A stretch of 64,000 nucleotides of DNA from Larkinella bovis (lineage in GTDB: Bacteria > Bacteroidota > Bacteroidia > Cytophagales > Spirosomataceae). The stretch is taken from positions 1-64,000 of the forward strand of contig NZ_JBHSMA010000016.1 of NCBI RefSeq assembly GCF_042655385.1, in the 5' to 3' direction. The notes under the pieces were generated by a model that saw nothing but the letters and a program-made list of their open reading frames with translations, made no database searches and was not told the origin of the DNA. Shown here piece by piece: positions 1-7,620 of the stretch. The position numbers and the translations under genes were made by a program. How positions within the stretch are numbered: the first letter of the stretch is position 1; each line of letters opens with the position of its first letter.

Positions 1-2017
1 TGCGCTCGTCGTCCGACAACGTTGCCAGGTAAGCCTGGTAGCGCTGGCGGTCGGCATCGGTCACCGCAAACGGGTCGTAGCGGTTGTAGAAATCCTTCAT
101 GGTCGAATCCTGAGCCACCACGGTTTGCTCTTTGGTGGCCGCATCGCGCAGCTTGCTGATGGTGTTGGCCCTGGCCTGGGCCTCGGCGCGGGCCAGTTCT
201 TTTTCCACCTCGGGATTCTGGGTGTTGATCGTAAACCAGTCCACTTCGACCAGATCCTGATCGACGGCTTCCACACCGTAGAACCAGCCTTTCCAGAACC
301 AGTCCAGATCGACGCCAGAGGCATCTTCCATGGTGCGGAAGAAGTCGGCGGGGGTGGGGTTTTTGAAGGCCCAGCGGTTGGCGTACTCCTTGAAGGCGTA
401 ATCGAACAGTTCGCGGCCCATGACCGTTTCCCGCAGGATATTCAGCGCCGTAGCCGGTTTTGCGTACGCATTGGGCCCCAGGCTAATGACGTTCTCGGAT
501 GAGGTCATGATCGGCGACAAGACCGACTTATCAGATTTCATGTAATCCACAATCTGGTTAGGCTCTCCACGCCGGGTCGGGAAATTGTAATCCCATTCTT
601 TCTCGGCCAGGTACTGACAGAAGGTGTTCAATCCTTCGTCCATCCAGGCCCACTGCCGCTCGTCGGAGTTGACGATCATCGGGAAGAAGTTGTGACCCAC
701 CTCGTGAATAATCACCCCGATCATACCGGCTTTGACCGCTTCGGAATAGGTGCCATCGGGTTCGGGCCGACCGCCGTTGAAGCTGATCATCGGGTATTCC
801 ATCCCACCGCCCGGCGTACCGTGGCAGGAAATGGCCACCGGATACGGGTACTTGAAGGTGCGGTTTCCGTACGATTTCAGCGTATGCTCAACGGCCCGGG
901 TTGAATATTTCTCCCATAACGGATTACCTTCTTTGGGGTAGAAGGACATGCTCCAGATTTTCTTGCCGTCGCCGTAGACATCGGTTTGCATGGCATCCCA
1001 GATGAATTTGCGCGAAGAAGCAAAGGCGAAATCCCGCACGTTATCGGCTTTGTAAATCCAGGTTTTCTTGCCGGTGGGTTTGCCTTTTTCGGCCGCTTCG
1101 GCTTCGGTCTGGGTGACGATGATCACCGGGGTTTTGGAATTAGCGGCTTTTTGCAGGCGTTGTTGCTGGGTGGGCGTCAGCACCTGTTTGTAATTCTGAC
1201 ACTCGCCTGATGCTGCTATGATATGGTCATTCGGGGCCGTAATGGCGACTTTGTAGTTACCGAAAATGAGGGTAAACTCGCCCTGGCCCAGAAACTGCTT
1301 GTGCTGCCAGCCACTCACATCGTCATAAGCCGCCAGGCGCGGAAACCAGTGGGCGATGAAGTAGTTGTAGTTTCCATCTTTGGGAAAATATTCGTACCCG
1401 CTGCGGCCGTAATATTCCGTAATGAGGTAATTCCAGTCGACGCCGAAGACGAAGTTCTGACCCGGTTTCAGGGGCGCCGGCAGGTCGATCCGCATCATCG
1501 TCTGGTTGATGGTATACTTCAGCGGTTTACCGGCTTTGTCTTTCACCGCCGTGATGTTGTAGCCGTATTCCCGCTCGGGACCGTTGGGCCGGCCCGCCCG
1601 GCCGCCCGTGGCGGTTAAGGCCCCCAACCCAGCCGCTGTCATTCCGTTTTCGTTCACACTGCCGGTCCGGGTGATGCCGCCGATGGATCCTTTCTGGAAT
1701 AAATTCTGGTCCAGTTGCAGCCAGATGTATTTCAGTTCGTCGGGGGAGTTATTATAATACGTGACGGTTTCCGAGCCGATAATTTTCTGGTTGGCATCGT
1801 CCAGTTCGACTTTAATGTCGTAATCCGCCCGGTTCTGGAAGAAATCCCGGCCCGGCGCGCCGGAAGCCGTGCGGAAGGTGTTGGGCGTGGGCAGCATTGA
1901 GCCCATCTGTTCAAAACGGTCGTTGGCTTTGTAATTGGCCGTGGATGGCGGTTGCGCCTGGGTGCCAAATACGAGTGCAGTTAATCCCGCAACCAAGAGA
2001 CGAAATCTCAAGTTCAT
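1..2017 (-). CDS. M1 family metallopeptidase, C-terminus cut by window edge
   Basis: Secreted zinc aminopeptidase of the M1 (gluzincin) family, read from an ATG at 2017 to the window edge. About 672 residues are visible and the C-terminus is missing. A signal peptide covers roughly residues 1-21, so it acts in the periplasm or outside the cell. The zinc site is clear: HEVGH at residues 438-442 (bases 692-706), followed after exactly 18 residues by the third ligand E461. A substrate-anchoring GGGMEYP motif, the M1 GxMEN equivalent, lies near 403-408. The N-terminal half (about 40-300) is the usual M1 beta-saddle domain. Nothing looks broken. The exact peptide substrates cannot be read from sequence. 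The weak box TATATTCG (2028-2035, minus strand) could be its -7 element. Confidence 0.93.
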   Translation of the reverse strand, partial: MNLRFRLLVAGLTALVFGTQAQPPSTANYKANDRFEQMGSMLPTPNTFRTASGAPGRDFFQNRADYDIKVELDDANQKIIGSETVTYYNNSPDELKYIWLQLDQNLFQKGSIGGITRTGSVNENGMTAAGLGALTATGGRAGRPNGPEREYGYNITAVKDKAGKPLKYTINQTMMRIDLPAPLKPGQNFVFGVDWNYLITEYYGRSGYEYFPKDGNYNYFIAHWFPRLAAYDDVSGWQHKQFLGQGEFTLIFGNYKVAITAPNDHIIAASGECQNYKQVLTPTQQQRLQKAANSKTPVIIVTQTEAEAAEKGKPTGKKTWIYKADNVRDFAFASSRKFIWDAMQTDVYGDGKKIWSMSFYPKEGNPLWEKYSTRAVEHTLKSYGNRTFKYPYPVAISCHGTPGGGMEYPMISFNGGRPEPDGTYSEAVKAGMIGVIIHEVGHNFFPMIVNSDERQWAWMDEGLNTFCQYLAEKEWDYNFPTRRGEPNQIVDYMKSDKSVLSPIMTSSENVISLGPNAYAKPATALNILRETVMGRELFDYAFKEYANRWAFKNPTPADFFRTMEDASGVDLDWFWKGWFYGVEAVDQDLVEVDWFTINTQNPEVEKELARAEAQARANTISKLRDAATKEQTVVAQDSTMKDFYNRYDPFAVTDADRQRYQAYLATLSDDER

Positions 2018-2151
2018 AGTTAGGTTCCGAATATAATTTGTGATGAACGCAGCTATGAAGTTACTAAAAACCGCATAACTATGTCTACCCCATTGGGTTG
2101 TAGCGGTTTGTAGCTACTAAAGATTCTATTAATCCTTTTTATTCTTCTACT

Positions 2152-2186
2152 TTACACACCTCCAGGCTTCGCTCGCGGGTGTGTAA
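2152..2186. repeat. 9-bp perfect inverted repeat in the HupE-M1 intergenic gap
   Basis: TTACACACC at 2152-2160 is exactly inverted as GGTGTGTAA at 2178-2186 with a 17-base spacer. It lies between the end of the HupE-like gene and the start of the M1 peptidase gene, both on the minus strand. No T-tract follows on either strand, so it does not look like an intrinsic terminator. It could be an operator or an RNA hairpin; the role is unknown. Confidence 0.5.
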
Positions 2187-2257
2187 CATGATTATACCAT
2201 CATACAAATTAAGGATTCGGAATCGCACGGACTAAAAGCCGCGCGGTCCGTGGGCCG

Positions 2258-2863
2258 TTAGAGTTGGGCAAGGTATTCGTTAGTGATAATCAGGGAGAGA
2301 GCCATCCCGGCGACGATTCCCGAAACGATCAGGTTCCAGTCGTGGCGCCGGACCCGCATCAGCTCGATCAACACAAACGCAACAGCCAAAACCGCCAGGA
2401 CAATGAAAATCTGACCGAACTCCAGCCCTAGATTGAAAGCAAACAGCGGCTTAACGATGCTCGACTGCTGCCCCAGCAGGCTCCGCAGGTAATTGGAAAA
2501 CCCCATGCCGTGAATCAGGCCGAATACCAGCGCCAGCACATACCGGCCGGGCGACTGTTTGGCTTCATCGCTAAACCGGCTTTTGGGTACTTTGAAGAAA
2601 AAATTCGTGATCGCCGTAATCAGAATTGTGACCGGAATCAACAATTCGATCACATCCGTACTGTAGTTGATGAGTTGCAGGGTGGCCAGCGCCAGCGTCA
2701 GCGAATGGCCAATGGTAAAAGCCGTTATCAGAATCAGCACCTGTTTCCACTGATTGAGATTATAAATGGCACATAGCGCAATGACAAACAAAATGTGGTC
2801 GTAGCCGCCCGGATCGGTAATATGCGAAAAACCCAGTTGGAGGTATGCCCAGAATTCACTCAT
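2258..2863 (-). CDS. HupE/UreJ_2 family membrane protein
   Basis: A 201-residue integral membrane protein of the HupE/UreJ_2 family. Members are proposed metal (nickel/cobalt) permease-like proteins, often found near hydrogenase or urease genes. The family signature HITDPGGYDHILF sits at residues 14-26. A histidine-containing helix (AFTIGHSLTL, about 48-57) and a GLIHGMGFS segment (about 114-122) follow. Six to seven hydrophobic helices can be counted. No hydrogenase, urease or nickel enzyme is encoded nearby, so the gene is an orphan here and its substrate is open. It diverges from the MDR enzyme gene; a TATTTTTG box on the minus strand about 100 bases upstream is a candidate promoter. Confidence 0.85.
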   Translation of the reverse strand: MSEFWAYLQLGFSHITDPGGYDHILFVIALCAIYNLNQWKQVLILITAFTIGHSLTLALATLQLINYSTDVIELLIPVTILITAITNFFFKVPKSRFSDEAKQSPGRYVLALVFGLIHGMGFSNYLRSLLGQQSSIVKPLFAFNLGLEFGQIFIVLAVLAVAFVLIELMRVRRHDWNLIVSGIVAGMALSLIITNEYLAQL

Positions 2864-2963
2864 GCAGTTCGTGTTGATTTAACTAATCCATTTCGGTACC
2901 TGAAAAGGTCCTTCGGGGAATTAGCGGTTGTAGGGATTAGGGTAAGTATGTCGTCAAACGGGG

Positions 2964-2971
2964 CAAAAATA
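2964..2971 (-). promoter_or_regulatory. candidate Bacteroidota -7 box for the HupE-like gene
   Basis: Read on the minus strand this is TATTTTTG, a full match to TAnnTTTG, about 100 bases before the start at 2863. No good -33 TTG is seen, so support is moderate. Confidence 0.35.
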
Positions 2972-3024
2972 GAAAGTTTGTTCATTCTGACCTACTTTCC
3001 TGTCCGTAAGAATGGATTGCCTTG

Positions 3025-3032
3025 TACTTTTG
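3025..3032 (+). promoter_or_regulatory. candidate Bacteroidota -7 box for the MDR enzyme gene
   Basis: TACTTTTG matches TAnnTTTG and lies 43 bases before the ATG at 3076. The -33 element is not obvious. Confidence 0.4.
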
Positions 3033-3075
3033 CCGAACAATTTGATATTTTACGGTTTATAGCCTTTCTTCTTCC

Positions 3076-4053
3076 ATGCAAACCGTCCGTTTTTCAGCCA
3101 TCGGCAACCCCACCGATGTTCTCCAAATCGTCGAGACCTCCCTACCCGAACCGGGACCGGGCGAAGTTCGGATTAAAGTTCTTGCCAGCCCGATCAACCC
3201 CTCGGATCTGTTATTTGTGCAGAATCTGTACGGTATTCTGCCCGAACTGCCGTCCGGAGCCGGTTTTGAAGGCGTCGGAATTGTCGATAAAGTGGGCGAA
3301 GGCGTCGCGATGCGGACCGGTATCCGGGTGAGTTTTACCGCCACCGGTGCCTGGTCGGACTATACGCTGGCCAACCAGCGCAGCCTGATTCCGGTACCCG
3401 ATTCGTTGTCCGACGAAGTGGCTGCGCAATTGTTCGTCAATCCGTTTTCGGCCTACGCCATGCTGGAAGAATCGGGCCTGCAGCCCGGCCAGTGGGTGCT
3501 GCTGACGGCTGCCGGATCGTCGTTCAGCAAAATCGTAATCCAGTTATGCAAACTGAAAGGCATCCAGACCATCGGGACGGTGCGGCATAATGAACTCGAT
3601 GACGAACTGAAAGCGATGGGCGTGACGGCCATTGTCAATACGGAAAAAGAAAAACTGACCTCCCGCGTCAAAGCCCTGACGGAAGGCAAGGGCGTTGCCT
3701 GTGTGCTGGAAGCCGTGGGCGGCAACACAGCTTCCGACGCGCTGAAATGTCTGGCAAAGGGCGGCACCATGCTGCTTTACGGCGTCCTAAGCCTGCAAAA
3801 TCCGTCGTTCAACGTCGGTTTGATGATTTTCCGGGAACTGACGGTCAAGGGGTTCTGGCTGAGCGACTGGATGCGCCGGGTCGATAGCCAGACGCGGCAA
3901 AATGTGGCCCGGAATGTGCTGACGCTGCTCGTCGGCGGCAAAATTCAGTTGCCGGTCGAAGCCACCTATCCGCTTTCCGACATCAAAAAAGCCATTGAAC
4001 ACAGCGAACAGCCGGGGCGGCACGGAAAGATTCTGGTAAAGTCTAATCAGTAA
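3076..4053 (+). CDS. MDR-family NADPH oxidoreductase, enoyl-thioester-reductase-like
   Basis: A 325-residue medium-chain dehydrogenase/reductase. It has an N-terminal GroES-like domain (about 1-120), a Rossmann domain with AAGSSFSK (about 145-152) in the cofactor-binding loop, and a C-terminal tail ending in GRHGKILVK. The zinc ligands of alcohol dehydrogenases are absent, which fits the zinc-free quinone reductase or trans-2-enoyl reductase (MECR/ETR) branch. The INPSDLLFVQNLYG segment and overall length favour the MECR-like branch. The likely reaction is NADPH-dependent reduction of a double bond in an enoyl-thioester or quinone; the substrate is not determinable. It is monocistronic with its own candidate promoter, upstream of exbB. 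Confidence 0.8.
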   Translation: MQTVRFSAIGNPTDVLQIVETSLPEPGPGEVRIKVLASPINPSDLLFVQNLYGILPELPSGAGFEGVGIVDKVGEGVAMRTGIRVSFTATGAWSDYTLANQRSLIPVPDSLSDEVAAQLFVNPFSAYAMLEESGLQPGQWVLLTAAGSSFSKIVIQLCKLKGIQTIGTVRHNELDDELKAMGVTAIVNTEKEKLTSRVKALTEGKGVACVLEAVGGNTASDALKCLAKGGTMLLYGVLSLQNPSFNVGLMIFRELTVKGFWLSDWMRRVDSQTRQNVARNVLTLLVGGKIQLPVEATYPLSDIKKAIEHSEQPGRHGKILVKSNQ

Positions 4054-4055
4054 CT

Positions 4056-4091
4056 TTTCGGATCATTCTCCTTATTGTTTCGTTATATTTG
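4056..4091 (+). promoter_or_regulatory. Bacteroidota promoter for exbB-like gene
   Basis: TATATTTG (4084-4091) is a full match to the -7 TAnnTTTG box. TTTCG at 4056-4060 sits 23 bases upstream as a weak -33. The expected transcript start near 4097 leaves a leader of about 100 bases before the ATG at 4201. Confidence 0.55.
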
Positions 4092-4200
4092 AACGCCCAT
4101 TGCTTACAATAAATCCGGCACGGACGGCGTTGAAAAACGAAGGCTTCCGCATCCGGTTCTGTTGCAATTTTAAAAACCGATTATCTGATTCACAGCGCAC

Positions 4201-4905
4201 ATGATTCTATTACAAGTTCCAACGGCTGGTGGTCCGGCCGTCGATTCCACGGCAGCAGTAGCCCCGGCCCAAAGTATGCAATTACTCGATCTGGTTGCCA
4301 AAGGTGGCTGGGTCATGATTCCGATCTCCCTCCTGTTCTTTTTCGCCCTGTATATGATCATCGAACGCTGGCTGTTCATTCGGAACAATACGCGGGTCGA
4401 CGATAATTTTATCGACAACGTGAAGGACATGGTGCTACAGGGGAACATCAAGTCGGCCGAATCGTTCTGTAAGAATCAGCGTAACTCAATTGGCCGGATT
4501 TTCGAGAAAGCCATCGGGCGCATCGGTTCGCCGATCAAGGACATTGAAGGAACGCTCGAAACGGTCGGTCAAATCGAACTATCGCGGCTGGAAAAGAACC
4601 TGGGTTACCTGGGCATTATTGCCGGTATTGCGCCGATGCTCGGTTTTATCGGAACAATTTCGGGGATTATCCGGATTTTCTACGACATTTCGTTATCCGA
4701 TAACATCAGTGTCGGCATCATCGCCGGGGGGCTTTACGAAAAAATGATTACGTCCGGTGCCGGTCTGATCGTCGGGGTAATCGCCTACACTGGTTACCAC
4801 CTACTGAACATGCTGATCGAGAAATTCACGCTCAAGCTGGAAATCAACTCGTTCGAGTTCATGGAAGTCCTGCAAAAACCAACAGAAGCCGCAAGGGTGA
4901 GATAA
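4201..4905 (+). CDS. exbB: MotA/TolQ/ExbB proton channel family protein
   Basis: A 234-residue inner-membrane proton-channel subunit. Helix 1 spans about residues 36-57, preceded by an Ala/Pro-rich N-terminal stretch. Helices 2 and 3 are at about 135-158 and 170-195; they carry the family pattern of small residues and G-x-x-x-T (IAPMLGFIGTISGII). With the ExbD-like product encoded just downstream it should form a pmf-driven motor that energises TonB-dependent outer-membrane transport or a related process; no tonB gene lies beside it. The 92-base gap to exbD is filled by a long hairpin (4915-4984). The symbol is by family; TolQ cannot be excluded from sequence alone. Confidence 0.88.
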   Translation: MILLQVPTAGGPAVDSTAAVAPAQSMQLLDLVAKGGWVMIPISLLFFFALYMIIERWLFIRNNTRVDDNFIDNVKDMVLQGNIKSAESFCKNQRNSIGRIFEKAIGRIGSPIKDIEGTLETVGQIELSRLEKNLGYLGIIAGIAPMLGFIGTISGIIRIFYDISLSDNISVGIIAGGLYEKMITSGAGLIVGVIAYTGYHLLNMLIEKFTLKLEINSFEFMEVLQKPTEAARVR

Positions 4906-4914
4906 GTTTAAACC

Positions 4915-4984
4915 AGACAAGAGAGAATAGACAAGAGAATAAAGACAAACGAAGGTTTGGTCTTTTATCTCTTGTCGCTTGTCT
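4915..4984 (+). repeat. long intercistronic hairpin between exbB and exbD
   Basis: Outer arms AGACAAG (4915-4921) and CTTGTCT (4978-4984) match exactly. Inner arms GACAAGAGA (4930-4938) and TCTCTTGTC (4968-4976) match exactly. The stem continues through AAAGACAAAC (4941-4950) against GTTTGGTCTTT (4955-4965) with one bulge and a four-base loop. The word GACAAGAGA is repeated in tandem within the left arm before being inverted. No T-tract follows on the plus strand, so it is not a classic terminator; it could tune the ExbB:ExbD ratio through mRNA stability. Confidence 0.7.
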
Positions 4985-4997
4985 TTACTCTCCGACA

Positions 4998-5390
4998 ATG
5001 AAATTCCGAAGAAAACATAAGTTTGCCGCCGAGGTAGCCACTTCCTCCCTGAACGACATCATGTTCTTTCTGCTGTTGTTCTTTCTGATTATTTCGACGG
5101 TGGCTAACCCGAACGTCATCAAGCTGTTGCTGCCCAAAGCGGCATCGTCGCAGCAATTGAGCAAGAAACAGGTTACGCTGTCGGTCGATGCCGACAAGCG
5201 GTATTTTATCGATAAAAATCCGATTGCCGCCGAAAATCTCGAAATGGAGCTGAAAACGATCATGAAGGACGTGGCCGAACCCACCATTGTCGTGCGGGTC
5301 GATAAAACGCTGGCCGTTCAGGATCTGGTCGATGTGCTGCAAACCGGGGCCAAACTCAACATCAAAATGGTGATGGCAACCTCGAAATAA
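4998..5390 (+). CDS. exbD: ExbD/TolR family biopolymer transport protein
   Basis: A 130-residue single-pass protein. A basic cytoplasmic N-terminus (residues 1-12) is followed by a helix at about 20-38 with the proton-coupling aspartate D20 at its start (SLND-IMFF). The remainder (about 45-130) is the periplasmic ExbD/TolR domain. It is the natural partner of the ExbB-like protein just upstream and should belong to the same transcript. The length is normal for Bacteroidota ExbD. A strong intrinsic terminator follows 22 bases after the stop. Confidence 0.9.
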   Translation: MKFRRKHKFAAEVATSSLNDIMFFLLLFFLIISTVANPNVIKLLLPKAASSQQLSKKQVTLSVDADKRYFIDKNPIAAENLEMELKTIMKDVAEPTIVVRVDKTLAVQDLVDVLQTGAKLNIKMVMATSK

Positions 5391-5412
5391 CGGCCTGTAC
5401 GCTTTAGCTATC

Positions 5413-5450
5413 AAGCCCCGTATGGTTTTAAAAACCGTCCGGGGCTTTTT
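5413..5450 (+). terminator. intrinsic terminator after exbD
   Basis: AAGCCCCG (5413-5420) pairs with CGGGGCTT (5440-5447); the inner GGTTTT/AAAACC extends the stem and the plus strand ends in a T-run. The hairpin overlaps the last codons of the convergent apbE gene, whose stop is at 5428. Confidence 0.85.
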
Positions 5451-6441
5451 CGTGGGAAGACCAGCGGACAGTCTTTCCCCTCCGGTTTTCCGTAACCCAG
5501 ACCGTCACGCCCGGAAACCGCCGGATCAGTCGCTTGCTTTTCCGGATTCCCGCGACGCTGAACACTTTGGTCAAGGCGTCGGCCTGGGTGCCATTTGGGG
5601 CCAGAACCGTGGTCTGAACGTGATACAGCAAGCCCAGTCCCGTGCGCGGATTCATCAGGTGCGAATACCGTTTTCCGCCATGATCAAGGTAGCGGTGCGT
5701 GGCCCCGGAGGCAGTAATGCCCACGTTTTTCAGCGATAAGGTAGTCGTATCCGCGCCAAAACCGGTCAGAATCCGCCAGCCTTCTTCTCCCGGTGGCGGT
5801 TCGCTCACCCGAATATCGCCCCCGATGTCGAGCAGGGCCGATGGAACGCCCAGTTGCCACAGCAACTTCATGGCCTCATCGTTGGCGTAGCCTTGTCCGA
5901 TGCCGCCCACATCCAGCCGCATACCCGGTTTTTTCAGACGAATTTTTTGTTGGATCGAATCGAACGCGATGGCGCGGTAATCGACCAGTCGATGGGCTTT
6001 TCGCAGTTCGGCCTGGGTCGGGAAGATTTTCCGCCGAACCGCCCGGCGCCAGAGCTGCGACAACGGCCCGATGGTGGGGTCAAACAAACCGTCGGATTTT
6101 CGGGCCATTAAAACCGCTTTCCACAGAACGTCATACAGCGAAGGCGACACCCTGACCCATTGCCCCGAACCCGCCGTAGCCGATAACCGGTTGATCTCAC
6201 TCCCGTCCAGGTAATCGCTCATCACAACGTTCAGCGAATCCATCCGGGCATCGACCGCCCGGCGAATCCGTTGGGCCGTGTTGTCATCCGGCGCGTAAAA
6301 AATCTGCCGGAACTCCGTACCAAACAAGCCCCGGTCGAACGTATAACGCCGGAGCGGCTGGGCATTGGCGACCTGGATAACATTGATCAGGCAAAGGGTC
6401 CAAAAAACCGTCTGCCGCTTATTTTTCAGAAGGTTTACCAA
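5428..6441 (-). CDS. apbE: FAD:protein FMN transferase (ApbE family)
   Basis: A 337-residue ApbE-family flavin transferase. The enzyme covalently attaches FMN from FAD to Thr/Ser of target proteins such as Nqr/Rnf subunits. A signal peptide (about 1-27, ending ANAQ) places it in the periplasm or outer-membrane side. Signature segments are the flavin/metal loop DVGGIGQGYA (from D177), LLDIGGDIR (about 200-208) and HLMNPRTG (about 260-267). Length is normal. It starts 6 bases after the aroC stop, so it is probably co-transcribed with batD and aroC. No flavoprotein partner is encoded in this window. The final codons lie inside the exbD terminator. Confidence 0.92.
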   Translation of the reverse strand: MVNLLKNKRQTVFWTLCLINVIQVANAQPLRRYTFDRGLFGTEFRQIFYAPDDNTAQRIRRAVDARMDSLNVVMSDYLDGSEINRLSATAGSGQWVRVSPSLYDVLWKAVLMARKSDGLFDPTIGPLSQLWRRAVRRKIFPTQAELRKAHRLVDYRAIAFDSIQQKIRLKKPGMRLDVGGIGQGYANDEAMKLLWQLGVPSALLDIGGDIRVSEPPPGEEGWRILTGFGADTTTLSLKNVGITASGATHRYLDHGGKRYSHLMNPRTGLGLLYHVQTTVLAPNGTQADALTKVFSVAGIRKSKRLIRRFPGVTVWVTENRRGKTVRWSSHEKAPDGF

Positions 6442-6447
6442 AACCGG

Positions 6448-7530
6448 TTACACTTTCGCGACTTTGTTGCGCAGGTAAAAATCGGCCAGTACCAGGGCCG
6501 CCATCGCTTCTACGATCGGCACGGCGCGCGGCACCACGCAGGGATCGTGCCGCCCTTTGCCCGACACCACCACCGGGTTGCCGTTGGCATCCACGCTCTC
6601 CTGATCCTGCATGATCGTGGCCACCGGTTTGAAGGCCACCCGGAAGTAAATATCCTCGCCGTTGGAAATACCGCCCTGAATGCCGCCGGAATGGTTGGTC
6701 GTCGTTCGAACCCGACCGGTTCCTTCGTCGACGTAAAACGGATCGTTGTGTTCTGAACCGTGCCGTTCAACGCCGGCAAAACCGCTACCGTACTCAAACC
6801 CTTTGACGGCGTTGATGCTCAGCATCGCTTTGCCGAGTTCGGCGTGTAGTTTATCAAAAACCGGTTCGCCCCAGCCCACCGGAACGCCCGTGACGACGCA
6901 GGATACCACGCCCCCGACCGAATCGCCTTGCTTGCGGGTTTCGTCGATGTATTCGAACATTTGCTGGGCCAGCACCGGATCGGGACAGCGCACGGCATTT
7001 TCCTCCGCCTGCGCAATCGTCAGTTCCTGATACGGTGTTTCCAGCTTCAGTTTGCCCACCTGCGACACGTAGGCCTGAATGCTGACGCCCTGCTGCTTCA
7101 ACAACAATTTAGCCAGCGCCCCGGCCGCCACCCGGGCAGCGGTTTCGCGGGCCGAACTGCGCCCCCCGCCCCGGTAATCGCGGACGCCGTATTTCTGCTG
7201 GTAGGTATAATCGGCATGGGAGGGCCGGAACTGCTGGGCAATGTGCGAGTAATCCTTGCTGCGCTGGTCTTCGTTCCAGATCACGAGGCTGATGGGTGTG
7301 CCTTCGGTTTTGCCTTCAAAAATTCCGGACAACACCTGAAATTCGTCTTTTTCGCGCCGTTGCGTCGTGATGCGCGACTGACCCGGTTTTCGCCGGTCCA
7401 GTTCCGCCTGAATAAAGGCGGTATCAACCTCCAGCCCCGCCGGACAACCGTCGATGATGACCCCAATGGCCGCGCCATGCGATTCGCCGAAAGTGGCAAT
7501 TTTAAAAAGCGTTCCGTATGTACTGCTCAT
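6448..7530 (-). CDS. aroC: chorismate synthase
   Basis: A 360-residue chorismate synthase, catalysing 5-enolpyruvylshikimate-3-phosphate to chorismate, the last step of the shikimate pathway, in the cytosol with reduced FMN. The family motifs are intact: GESHG (15-19), the RGGGRSSARET segment (about 121-131) and the C-terminal GGIQGGISNGEDIYF block. Length is typical. It lies between batD and apbE on the same strand. The 90-base gap to batD is mostly a hairpin element (7541-7613), while only 6 bases separate it from apbE. Confidence 0.97.
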   Translation of the reverse strand: MSSTYGTLFKIATFGESHGAAIGVIIDGCPAGLEVDTAFIQAELDRRKPGQSRITTQRREKDEFQVLSGIFEGKTEGTPISLVIWNEDQRSKDYSHIAQQFRPSHADYTYQQKYGVRDYRGGGRSSARETAARVAAGALAKLLLKQQGVSIQAYVSQVGKLKLETPYQELTIAQAEENAVRCPDPVLAQQMFEYIDETRKQGDSVGGVVSCVVTGVPVGWGEPVFDKLHAELGKAMLSINAVKGFEYGSGFAGVERHGSEHNDPFYVDEGTGRVRTTTNHSGGIQGGISNGEDIYFRVAFKPVATIMQDQESVDANGNPVVVSGKGRHDPCVVPRAVPIVEAMAALVLADFYLRNKVAKV

Positions 7531-7540
7531 TATTTACGTG

Positions 7541-7613
7541 TAAGGTTTAAGGTCTAAGGTTTAACAGTGATCGGAATACATGGGCCTTGACCGTTAAACT
7601 TCAACCCTTAAAC
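7541..7613. repeat. intercistronic heptamer-based hairpin between batD and aroC
   Basis: The left arm is a tandem of the word TAAGGTT/TAAGGTC (7541-7565). The right arm GTTAAACTTCAACCCTTAAAC (7593-7613) pairs with bases 7545-7565 at 17 of 21 positions. It fills most of the 90-base gap between two minus-strand genes. No T-tract marks it as a terminator. The architecture matches the other word-repeat hairpins in this window. Confidence 0.6.
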
Positions 7614-7620
7614 GCTCTCT

